A DNA stretch of 64,000 nucleotides. Origin: Octadecabacter algicola. Lineage in GTDB: Bacteria; Pseudomonadota; Alphaproteobacteria; Rhodobacterales; Rhodobacteraceae. Under the pieces are notes generated by a model. That model saw nothing but the letters and a program-made list of their open reading frames with translations, had not been told where the DNA came from and did no database searches. Below are positions 35,170-42,240 of this stretch, one piece after another. Where the stretch lies: contig NZ_JAKGAR010000001.1 in the NCBI RefSeq assembly GCF_021532625.1, positions 1,116,001 through 1,180,000 of the forward strand, given 5' to 3'. Each line of letters starts with the position of its first letter. The first letter of the stretch is position 1. The translations under genes were made by a program, and so were the position numbers.

Positions 35170-35900
35170 TCACGACGCAGACGGAATTTCGGACGGCCCT
35201 TCTGGACCCTGCTAGCCCACCGCCAGAAGGTGTGCGAAACCCTGACGGTGTACAGGCCATCAAACGGTTTGACGTATACCGCAACAATGTCGCGGTGAGC
35301 CTGACAGACGCATTGGGGGCTGCCTTTCCCGTCGTTGCCAAGCTCGTCGGCGATGACTTTTTTCGCGCAATGGCAGGGGTTTATCTGCGGGCACACCCAC
35401 CGACTTCACCTGTGATGATGTTTTACGGCGAAGAGATGCCGGAATTCCTTGCGGGGTTCGGCCCAGCACAATCCGTGCCCTATTTGCCAGATGTGGCCCG
35501 TCTTGAGCTGGCCTTGCGCCACAGCTATCACGCCAGCGATGCGACCCCGATTGCAGCGGATGCATTGGCCCAAATCGCCCCTGACAGCCTGCCGCAGGTG
35601 ACTTTCGCCTTTGCGCCTTCTGTTTACCTGATCCCGTCGCGTTACCCGCTACAGTCCATTTGGGCGGCCAATACATCGGGCGGCGATATCGCAAAAGTCG
35701 CGCAACCAGCACTGGTAACGCGCCCCGAATTTGACCCAATGGTCGATGCGTTGACGCAAGAACAAGCCGCCGTCACCCAAGCCCTGATCGGCGGACAACC
35801 GTTGGGCCAAGCCCTCCAAAGTGGCGACGCTGGCTTTGATCTTGGCCCGCTTCTCGGCCTTCTTTTATCCCGCAATGCACTGATTTCCCTCAAGACCTGA
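35166..35900 (+). CDS. bufC: DUF2063 family MNIO partner protein (BufC)
   Basis: A 244-residue protein whose N-terminal half is the DUF2063 domain (FDVYRNNVAVSLTDALGAAFPVVAKLVG, with the family YRNN motif), followed by a more variable C-terminal domain. In characterised RiPP pathways, such partners recognise the precursor peptide and bring it to the MNIO enzyme. The older name as a DNA-binding domain is not supported by function. It overlaps bufB by four bases and is followed at 12 bases by the DoxX gene. It is cytoplasmic, like its enzyme partner. Confidence 0.9.
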   Translation: MITTQTEFRTALLDPASPPPEGVRNPDGVQAIKRFDVYRNNVAVSLTDALGAAFPVVAKLVGDDFFRAMAGVYLRAHPPTSPVMMFYGEEMPEFLAGFGPAQSVPYLPDVARLELALRHSYHASDATPIAADALAQIAPDSLPQVTFAFAPSVYLIPSRYPLQSIWAANTSGGDIAKVAQPALVTRPEFDPMVDALTQEQAAVTQALIGGQPLGQALQSGDAGFDLGPLLGLLLSRNALISLKT

Positions 35901-35912
35901 AAGACCAATACC

Positions 35913-36446
35913 ATGTTCGCAACTTATGACCGCATCACCCAATCCCTAAACGCCTCTGCAGCGGCGATCCTACCTACTTTGGCCCGTTTCGTCTTTGCTG
36001 CGACGTTGTTGTTCTATTTCTGGAACTCCGCGAACACTAAATGGGATGGTACGCCGTTTTCACCCGGCGTCGGCGGCTACGCGCAGATCTTCCCAAAGGC
36101 GATGGAGGCCGTTGGCTATGACATCAGCCAAATGTCGACCTTCCATTGGGCGGTCGTTGTTGCAGGTACCTTGGCAGAATACATCTTGCCCCTGCTGATC
36201 GTGATCGGGTTGTTCACCCGCTTTGCGGCACTCGGCATGATTGGCTTTGTAGTCGTTCAATCCCTTACCGACCTGTACGGCCACGGCGGGATTGCGCATA
36301 CCGAAACGCTGGGCAAATGGTTTGACGGGCTGCCAACCGGCGCGATCTTGGACCAACGTGCGTTCTGGATGGTTGTTCTGGTGACGCTGGTGCTAAAAGG
36401 TGGCGGCCCATTGTCCGTGGACCGCCTGCTCAGCAAAAACCGTTAA
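35913..36446 (+). CDS. DoxX family membrane protein, bufferin-operon member
   Basis: A 177-residue inner-membrane protein with four helices. The family hallmarks are the first helix FVFAATLLFYFWNSA, the loop GTLAEYILPLLIVIGLFTRFAALG (the conserved Glu of DoxX) and the final helix near WMVVLVTLVLKGGG. DoxX genes recur in bufferin operons, where they may pass electrons or help redox balance during maturation; the role is not proven. It ends four bases past the stop of the convergent small membrane-protein gene. Confidence 0.88.
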   Translation: MFATYDRITQSLNASAAAILPTLARFVFAATLLFYFWNSANTKWDGTPFSPGVGGYAQIFPKAMEAVGYDISQMSTFHWAVVVAGTLAEYILPLLIVIGLFTRFAALGMIGFVVVQSLTDLYGHGGIAHTETLGKWFDGLPTGAILDQRAFWMVVLVTLVLKGGGPLSVDRLLSKNR

Positions 36447-36808
36447 AAGTGCGCGACGTCTTCATCCGGCTTGCCGGCGGCTATCGCTAGGATGCCGCCC
36501 AAGCCGGCGAACCCGATCGGGAACATCGTCGCCACATTAAAACCAAAGGCGGCATAGAACAGCCCTGCACCAATCAGCAGGGCGATCCCGCCCCACAGCG
36601 CGCGCGCCTTGGCCATCGCACCACCCGCGATGCAGGCCAGCGGCGCGGCAAAACTTGCGAATTGAACAAATCCGGGGCGTTCAAACATGCCTAATTGGCT
36701 TGCTTCGGGCACCTCATTGGTCAGGCTGACCCAGCCGTAGCCGAACAAGCCGACGAAGATGCCCATGATCCCTGCAATGATGCCTAAGATGGCTGCTGCG
36801 TTACGCAT
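36443..36808 (-). CDS. Small four-helix membrane protein
   Basis: A 121-residue protein made almost entirely of hydrophobic helices (about residues 5-26, 49-66, 70-85 and 92-108), with a short acidic C-terminus (KPDEDVAHF). I do not recognise the family with confidence. The start is the ATG at 36808, whose A is shared with the last base of the upstream stop codon (TAATG), coupling it to the Spx/ArsC-like gene. It converges with the DoxX gene and overlaps its end by four bases. Confidence 0.68.
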   Translation of the reverse strand: MRNAAAILGIIAGIMGIFVGLFGYGWVSLTNEVPEASQLGMFERPGFVQFASFAAPLACIAGGAMAKARALWGGIALLIGAGLFYAAFGFNVATMFPIGFAGLGGILAIAAGKPDEDVAHF

Positions 36809-37152
36809 TATTCTACTCCTATTTCGGCCTTGGTAGCAGGTGTCCAACCTTGATACCATGCGCCATCAACCTCGATCATAGGACGTTTCATCAAGGTCGG
36901 GTGGGCCGCCAAAAGCGCGGCTGGATCGCGGGCACGGTCTTCTTCACTTAATCCCCGCCACGTTGTGGATCGGGTGTTAAGAACCCCTGCCCCAAACGCA
37001 TTGATCATTGCTGCTTGATCTGCAGCACTTACGCCATCGGCACGAACGTCGATGACTTCGACCTCGCGGTCAGCAAGCTGCTTGAGTGCCTTGCGACACG
37101 TATCACATGTTTTTAAGCCAAAGAACCGCAAGACTGCCTCCGTTTTAATCAT
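36808..37152 (-). CDS. Spx/ArsC/MgsR-family protein (YffB-like)
   Basis: A 114-residue thioredoxin-fold protein with the CxxC motif in FFGLKTCDTCRKAL. The Arg of the family (near KRPMIEV) is present. Members include arsenate reductases, the Spx regulator and YffB-like glutathione-dependent reductases; the CxxC pair and operon context do not decide between them, and no ars genes are nearby. Start sites at 37188 and 37164 are also possible; I prefer 37152 because the fold begins there, although its ribosome-binding site is no better. It is coupled (TAATG) to the next membrane-protein gene. Confidence 0.78.
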   Translation of the reverse strand: MIKTEAVLRFFGLKTCDTCRKALKQLADREVEVIDVRADGVSAADQAAMINAFGAGVLNTRSTTWRGLSEEDRARDPAALLAAHPTLMKRPMIEVDGAWYQGWTPATKAEIGVE

Positions 37153-37222
37153 TTTTCGTATCATCCCCTGATTTCTCAGGATTGTCATTTGCCTTTTTCA
37201 TTCAAGTCTTAACGGTAGCGCA

Positions 37223-37244
37223 AGGGCTCGCCGTGCGGCGCCCT
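37223..37244 (+). promoter_or_regulatory. Leader hairpin upstream of the cold-shock gene
   Basis: AGGG(CT)CGCCG pairs with CGGCG-CCCT around a two-base loop, just 24 bases before the cold-shock start codon, leaving the AAGGAGAAG ribosome-binding site free. Cold-shock mRNAs often carry structured leaders; here only the pairing is seen. Confidence 0.45.
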
Positions 37245-37268
37245 AAAGACAATATTAAGGAGAAGAAA

Positions 37269-37475
37269 ATGGCCAAAGGCACAGTAAAATGGTTCAACAC
37301 AACCAAAGGCTTTGGATTTATCGCACCTGAGACAGGCGGTGCAGATGTGTTTGTACACATCTCTGCTGTAGAGCAGTCCGGACTAACAGGTTTGGCGGAT
37401 GATATGCCTATCGAATATGACCTGATTGAAGGTCGTGACGGGCGTCAGATGGCAGGCAACTTGCAAGCAGGCTAA
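37269..37475 (+). CDS. CspA-family cold-shock protein
   Basis: A 68-residue single OB-fold protein. RNP1 is KGFGFIAP and RNP2 is VFVHISA, the two RNA-binding motifs of the family; GTVKWFN opens the fold. It binds single-stranded RNA and keeps messages unfolded, typically at low temperature or in stationary phase. An AAGGAGAAG ribosome-binding site precedes the ATG at 37269. Its 3' end overlaps the last codons of a small minus-strand gene (37472-37585). It is divergent from the Spx/ArsC-like gene. Confidence 0.96.
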   Translation: MAKGTVKWFNTTKGFGFIAPETGGADVFVHISAVEQSGLTGLADDMPIEYDLIEGRDGRQMAGNLQAG

Positions 37476-37585
37476 GCCTTCTTCGCTTCCTGATCTATCA
37501 GTTTTCTGAATAAATCTCGTACCTGCTGGGGCGTCAGCGGGTACAATGGGTTGTGCTGTGTTGTTTGATTTTTCATGCAATACAT
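37472..37585 (-). CDS. 37-residue protein overlapping the cold-shock gene tail
   Basis: A 37-codon frame starts at the ATG at 37585, with a strong GAGGAGG ribosome-binding site (37593-37599 on the complement) seven bases upstream, and ends at a TAG that overlaps the cold-shock stop codon. The product is MYCMKNQTTQ..., ending LIDQEAKKA, with a probable amphipathic helix at the C-terminus (TPQQVRDLFRKLIDQEAKK). No known family is recognised. The strong ribosome-binding site and compact, charged helix argue for a real small protein. Confidence 0.55.
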   Translation of the reverse strand: MYCMKNQTTQHNPLYPLTPQQVRDLFRKLIDQEAKKA

Positions 37586-38147
37586 ATGACAACCTCCTCG
37601 TTACAATATCAGGGGAGAATGGATTTCCCATTCCCCGCACCTGATACATTTCAAATCAGTGGAAGAACCACCGCTTCTTAACAGGCGCAGGCGGATCGTT
37701 CTTTACAAGTCCGTCGGCAGTGTCGGACAGGCGGTCCAAAAGATCCGTACGGATTTTAGGAAAAGTATGTGTTGGTTTCGAACTCGTTAATGTCGTTTTC
37801 ACTTTAGCCCCCATAGGTTTTTGGTGATGCAACCTTTCTACAGGGCGAAACGACTGACCAAAGCGGGAACAATAAATATCCATTCCCCAAAGCACGTAGC
37901 GTCACATGTATTGACTCTCCGATTCGGAAAACGGTTTTCTTTTGTTTTCAGTGACTTATAAAAAACGTCGGAAAAGTGCCAATTACCGCAAAAAACGAAA
38001 CAAATTGAATAATTTTCGCTTATTGCTTCCCAAAAACGGCTGAATAGTTAACAAATTTGGCCGCGAGCAGGCAGGTGCCGCCTCATTTTTGCGCGAATCG
38101 ACGTGGCATCGTGCAATTCGTTAACGAATTTCAGCGATCTGTGCGCA
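37586..38147. other. Long AT-rich interval with at most one weak small frame
   Basis: Between the 37-residue gene and the second Spx-like gene lie about 560 bases. The part from 37900 to 38100 is clearly AT-rich, without a convincing ribosome-binding site or frame. A weak minus-strand frame lies at 37656-37814. No tRNA or clear RNA structure was recognised; promoters for the flanking minus-strand genes are expected here. Confidence 0.4.
37656..37814 (-). CDS. Possible small basic protein (weak)
   Basis: A 52-residue frame from an ATG at 37814, rich in Lys, Thr and Asp (MGAKVKTTLTSSKPTHTF at the start, PAPVKKRWFFH at the end). No good ribosome-binding site precedes this ATG; longer in-frame starts up to 37895 also lack one. 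The C-terminus looks protein-like (RTDLLDRLSDTADGLV could be a helix). I list it as only possible. Confidence 0.25.
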   Translation of the reverse strand: MGAKVKTTLTSSKPTHTFPKIRTDLLDRLSDTADGLVKNDPPAPVKKRWFFH

Positions 38148-38471
38148 CTAGAGCCATTCTGCTTTCGTGGCTTCGCCCCACCCCACCGTAAACTTGGTTC
38201 CGTCCGTTATGACTGGCCGCGCCATGACGGCTGGAGTATCGGCCAGCTGGGCCTCGGCTTCGCTTTCTTTCATCCAAGCGTTTAAGTTGCGAAAGGCTTG
38301 GGATTTCCGATCCACCAGATTGTCACCGAACTCAGCTATCAGGGCTGCCCACTCTTCTTCTGAAAGTGGCTCTGCCCGCACATCACGGAAGGTGACCTTG
38401 ATCCCCTCGTCCTCAAACGCCTTAAGCGCTTTCTTACAGTCGGTGCACGTTGGTAGGCCGTAAAGGATCAT
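38148..38471 (-). CDS. Spx/ArsC-family thioredoxin-fold protein, second copy
   Basis: A 107-residue protein with the CxxC motif in YGLPTCTDCKKAL and the conserved Arg near VMARPVIT, the same family as the gene at 36808. The two share family layout but are not close duplicates. The ATG at 38471 follows AACC-rich sequence without a strong ribosome-binding site, but earlier in-frame starts lie in non-conserved sequence. Likely cytoplasmic thiol chemistry (glutathione-linked reductase or regulator); the exact substrate is unknown. Confidence 0.8.
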   Translation of the reverse strand: MILYGLPTCTDCKKALKAFEDEGIKVTFRDVRAEPLSEEEWAALIAEFGDNLVDRKSQAFRNLNAWMKESEAEAQLADTPAVMARPVITDGTKFTVGWGEATKAEWL

Positions 38472-38578
38472 GAGGTTTGGCTTTCTGTTGTTTGAGGGAC
38501 TGTGCCCAAAATTCATCTGAAAAACCACCACCCTATCGGCTAGCGACGCCCCTGACCCGCCATCGGGAGGCAGCAACT

Positions 38579-38797
38579 CTATGCGCTTTCCGAGCCCGTG
38601 TTACGATTTTTCGCATCTTTGGCCAATCTAGCAAGTCGCTGGTTCGGCTGCGCAGAGCGAGTTTCAAAATTAAGAGTCACTTTTCCCGTGTCACGGGACC
38701 GAGCGGTGATTTTATCAAAGTGCTTCCTGTCATATTTTTTTTCCGTTTGAGGCGTCGATTTATTTGCTTCGCCAGACTCCGTTTCTTCATCGCTCAT
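38579..38797 (-). CDS. Small hydrophilic protein coupled to a membrane protein
   Basis: A 72-residue, highly charged protein (MSDEETESGEANKSTP at the start; RLARLAKDAKNRNTGSESA at the end) with no hydrophobic stretch. A GGAGAAATATT ribosome-binding site precedes the ATG, and the first four bases overlap the stop codon of the upstream membrane-protein gene. The family is unknown. The tight coupling suggests that the two products work together, for example a membrane protein with a cytosolic partner. It is probably disordered or all helical. Confidence 0.5.
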   Translation of the reverse strand: MSDEETESGEANKSTPQTEKKYDRKHFDKITARSRDTGKVTLNFETRSAQPNQRLARLAKDAKNRNTGSESA

Positions 38798-39321
38798 AAT
38801 ATTTCTCCAATAATCCAAAATAACATTTGGCAAAAAACCAGTATCGCCGCGAATAAGAAAAGAGACTGAAGCGCTGTCAGCTTTCCCTCGTTTAATTTGT
38901 AGTGGTCGAACCTCATTAGTGAGACCATAGCTTTACTTTCAAGCTCATCAACTTCCTCGTCTACGAAAACGTACTTTTCCAAGAAGTCCTTCGTTGAGTT
39001 GGAAAAAACCCATCCTCCCTTAGGGATAAGTATCATTATGCAAAGCACAACAGCAACGACGGCGAAGCCGATGGCAATCCAACCGATTAGCAAAGAATCA
39101 CTCTGTTCAGCGTTGTTAGTGGCCACTCGACCTATTGAAAAGAAATCTCGCGCAAAGAATGATAATACAAGGCCATTGAGTGTGAGCAGGTATGATGTTC
39201 TAATTCGCAAATTATGAAGCGTACTACTTTGATCGCGTAGAGCATTTTCCACATCGGCCAATGCATAATTTACCAGTTGAAGTTTCGCTTCACTCACCTC
39301 CACAAGCTCCCATAGTCTCAC
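38794..39321 (-). CDS. Three-helix membrane protein with a coiled-coil N-terminus
   Basis: A 175-residue inner-membrane protein. Residues 10-35 look like a coiled coil or amphipathic helix; hydrophobic segments follow at about 43-60, 77-99 and 151-173, with a charged loop (FVDEEVDELESK) between the second and third. The start is uncertain: the open frame begins at a GTG at 39321, but the GTG eight codons later has a better ribosome-binding site (GGGAG). No family was recognised. Base composition is more AT-rich than the flanking thyA-folA unit. The stop overlaps the start of the small hydrophilic gene. Confidence 0.6.
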   Translation of the reverse strand: MRLWELVEVSEAKLQLVNYALADVENALRDQSSTLHNLRIRTSYLLTLNGLVLSFFARDFFSIGRVATNNAEQSDSLLIGWIAIGFAVVAVVLCIMILIPKGGWVFSNSTKDFLEKYVFVDEEVDELESKAMVSLMRFDHYKLNEGKLTALQSLFLFAAILVFCQMLFWIIGEIL

Positions 39322-39372
39322 GCTGCTCGCTTTTTCTCATCCCTGTAGCCTCCCGCGCATCTTCACTCATCT

Positions 39373-39421
39373 TTAAGTATTGACCAAAAGCAGTCAATCT
39401 ACTTAAGGGGTGGTTTCACCC
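39373..39421. terminator. Two hairpins after folA
   Basis: GGGTG-GTTT-CACCC (39408-39421) lies immediately beyond the folA stop. A longer imperfect dyad, TTAAGTA-TTGAC with GTCAA-TC-TACTTAA (39373-39406), follows. Neither has a U tract on the minus strand. The long dyad could equally be an operator for the membrane-protein gene downstream. Confidence 0.4.
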
Positions 39422-39425
39422 TCTT

Positions 39426-39905
<480 letters not shown>

Positions 39906-40739
39906 CTAAACCGCCACTGGTGCGCGAATTGCAGGATCAGGGTCGTAGCCAATGATATCGAAATCCTCATAGCGGAAATCGAAGATCGAGGTCACGTCGC
40001 GATTGATCTTGATCTCAGGCAACGCTTTGGGGGTACGGGACAGCTGCAATTGCACTTGCTCCATGTGGTTGGAATAGATGTGGGCATCCCCCAAGGTGTG
40101 CACGAAATCGCCAGGCTCATAGCCTGTCACATGGGCCAGCATCACCTGCAAAAGCGCATAAGAAGCGATGTTAAACGGTACACCCAAGAACATGTCGGCT
40201 GAACGTTGGTACAATTGCAGGTGCAGTTTGTTGTTAATGATACGGACCTGCCACATCGTATGACATGGCGGCAAAGCCATGCGCGGCACATCACCAGGGT
40301 TCCATGCCGAAACGATAAGACGGCGGCTGTCTGGCGACGTTTTGATCATCTCTACGAGATTGGAAATCTGGTCGATCTCGCGACCTTTAAACAACGGTTC
40401 ACCGTCGAGTCGCTGATCTGTCGGTTCAAGCGCGGGAAAAGAGCGCCACTGATGGCCGTACACTGGGCCAAGGTCTCCATTTTCATCGGCCCATTCATCC
40501 CAGATCGAAACGCCGTTTTCTTTCAGGTATTTGATGTTCGTATCACCAGACAAGAACCACAGAAGTTCATGTATAATGGAGCGCAGGTGCAGTTTCTTCG
40601 TTGTGACCAACGGAAATCCGTCCGCGAGACGATAGCGCGATTGCAGCCCAAAATAAGACAGCGTCCCCGTCCCAGTCCGATCCGAGGACTCTTCGCCGTT
40701 CTCCAGAATCGTGTTCAATGCTTCGTGGTATTGCCGCAC
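39906..40739 (-). CDS. thyA: Thymidylate synthase
   Basis: ThyA methylates dUMP to dTMP, using methylene-tetrahydrofolate as both carbon donor and reductant. The 277-residue protein has the DRTGTGT start segment, WRSFPAL, and the nucleophile Cys159 in LPPCHTMWQ, followed by the dUMP-binding [19 protein letters not shown] (split here as RSADMFLGV and [10 protein letters not shown]). It is about a dozen residues longer than the E. coli enzyme owing to a small insertion near residues 95-110. folA follows at three bases. Confidence 0.98.
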   Translation of the reverse strand: MRQYHEALNTILENGEESSDRTGTGTLSYFGLQSRYRLADGFPLVTTKKLHLRSIIHELLWFLSGDTNIKYLKENGVSIWDEWADENGDLGPVYGHQWRSFPALEPTDQRLDGEPLFKGREIDQISNLVEMIKTSPDSRRLIVSAWNPGDVPRMALPPCHTMWQVRIINNKLHLQLYQRSADMFLGVPFNIASYALLQVMLAHVTGYEPGDFVHTLGDAHIYSNHMEQVQLQLSRTPKALPEIKINRDVTSIFDFRYEDFDIIGYDPDPAIRAPVAV

Positions 40740-41088
40740 TTTAGTCCTCGTTTCTTATGTTTTCACCCGGCCATCATGCCGAGGATTAGATCGATACGCC
40801 ATCCGATTATCGCCCCCTTTGGGCAGCAAAAATGCTGCCTGACAGAACGCGCAGCCCGCCAACGGGAGGGAAAGTCATATGAAAGTGGTTGTCCCCTGTT
40901 TTGAAACAAATCGCAGGCAGTGATTCTGCCCTGAAGCACCTCACATACTATATCTACGCAATATTGTGGCGAAAACCGCCACATGCGGTGGAGTTTCTCG
41001 TCAACCACGCGTTGACTTGGGCGCGTCAATTTCGGACTATGCTCGATAAGAACGCAAACAGCGCAGCATTGATCCGGGGACGGCCGTT
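40740..41088. other. Divergent intergenic region with possible promoters
   Basis: About 350 bases separate thyA (minus) from the surface lipoprotein gene (plus). It holds a perfect inverted repeat (40822-40839, listed separately), a TTGACT at 41012-41017 with GACTAT 17 bases downstream as a weak promoter candidate for the lipoprotein-Slam unit, and a GGCAG-N5-CTGCC dyad near 40917. No convincing gene was seen. Confidence 0.4.
40822..40839. promoter_or_regulatory. Perfect inverted repeat upstream of thyA
   Basis: GGCAGCA-AAAA-TGCTGCC: perfect 7-base arms around four A residues, 83 bases before the thyA start codon. It could be an operator or a hairpin; its partner is unknown. Confidence 0.4.
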
Positions 41089-42237
41089 ATGAGCAGAATT
41101 ATTACCGCACTTTCGATAGCGGCCCTCTTGGCAGGGTGTGATGGGAAGAATCCGTTTCAAGATGACATCGTGGCAACGAACGAGGATACTGGCGAAACTG
41201 AACTGGTGGATGCCAATGATCCCAATACATCCGTAGACAACAAGTTTGCTTATGAACCCACTCGGAACTTGACCATGAATTCGGTCGATTACGATGACAA
41301 CGACACCCCAAATGACCCGACCGATGATACGCTGGTTATCAACAACCTGCCTTTTGACGGACCCGATGGCGTCTACGATGATATAGCGGGTGCGAGCACA
41401 ACCAATGCCGATGGTCAAACCACTAACATTTTCCAAAACACCGAAGAAACGATCAGCGGCGAAATGCAGTACTACGCCGTTATGGTCAGAAGCGACTACC
41501 TAGAAGCGACGTCCGCTGCTGGCCAGGACTGGGCCAATTTCGGATTTGCTGGCGCCAATGTTAATAGAGATGAATACGACACACCTGACGATTTTCAGGG
41601 GTCTTATACCTATGTCGGCGTCTACGCCGGCACGCGTACATATGACGAACGCGGTGGCATTGAGTTGATCCGCGGTGACGTGACGCTCTTTCTCGATGTT
41701 CCGGATATTGACCCTCTTGAGGGCCAGCAGGGTACAATCGTAGGCTATGTTGAAAACCGGACGCGGGACGCAAATGGCGATCAAATGGTCGGCGACTTGC
41801 CTGATATCTCGATTGAATCCGTGACCTTTGATACCGACACCGGCGTTTGGGCGGATGGCCAGGCCTCGACTTACTACGATGGTTCAGTCCGCGATAACGG
41901 AACTCATGACGGCTTGATCGCAGGACCGAACGCCGAAGAGATGGGTGGATATCTCATCATCGAAGGTGTGGCCGACATTCAAACTGTCCAATTCGAAGTT
42001 GTTGTCTGGGAAGACTTAGATGGCAATTTGAATGAAACAAATGGCTATGACGTTGCAGATGCCGACACTATCCAAGCGCAAGTCAACGCTGGGATTGACG
42101 TAGGTCTTTTGACAGTGACTGCGGCGGATTTGCCGATTGGTGCAAATATTCGCGGCACCTCAACAGAAAGCGTCGATATCGAAACTGAATACCAAGCGCG
42201 CGAAATCGGCGTTTATGTCACCGACCTGCAGCCCTAA
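41089..42237 (+). CDS. Surface lipoprotein, TbpB-like Slam substrate candidate
   Basis: A 382-residue lipoprotein. The N-terminal 16 residues are a lipoprotein signal with lipobox LLAGC (Cys17). The mature protein is very rich in Asp, Asn and Thr, with a beta-rich C-terminal half (GSYTYVGVYAGTRTYDERGG; GTIVGYVENRTRDA) resembling the barrel/handle domains of transferrin-binding TbpB-like lipoproteins. Many Asp/Asn-rich turns could bind calcium. It lies three bases before the Slam gene and is very likely its substrate, displayed on the outer face of the outer membrane. The ligand is unknown. Confidence 0.8.
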   Translation: MSRIITALSIAALLAGCDGKNPFQDDIVATNEDTGETELVDANDPNTSVDNKFAYEPTRNLTMNSVDYDDNDTPNDPTDDTLVINNLPFDGPDGVYDDIAGASTTNADGQTTNIFQNTEETISGEMQYYAVMVRSDYLEATSAAGQDWANFGFAGANVNRDEYDTPDDFQGSYTYVGVYAGTRTYDERGGIELIRGDVTLFLDVPDIDPLEGQQGTIVGYVENRTRDANGDQMVGDLPDISIESVTFDTDTGVWADGQASTYYDGSVRDNGTHDGLIAGPNAEEMGGYLIIEGVADIQTVQFEVVVWEDLDGNLNETNGYDVADADTIQAQVNAGIDVGLLTVTAADLPIGANIRGTSTESVDIETEYQAREIGVYVTDLQP

Positions 42238-42240
42238 CCC

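Noticed and set aside
36808-37152. Arsenic resistance operon
   Set aside because: The family also includes Spx and YffB; no arsB, arsH or ACR3 nearby and no arsR operator.
40889-41092. Possible 67-residue gene before the surface lipoprotein
   Set aside because: No ribosome-binding site, overlaps the promoter region and the start of the lipoprotein gene, and its composition is not protein-like.
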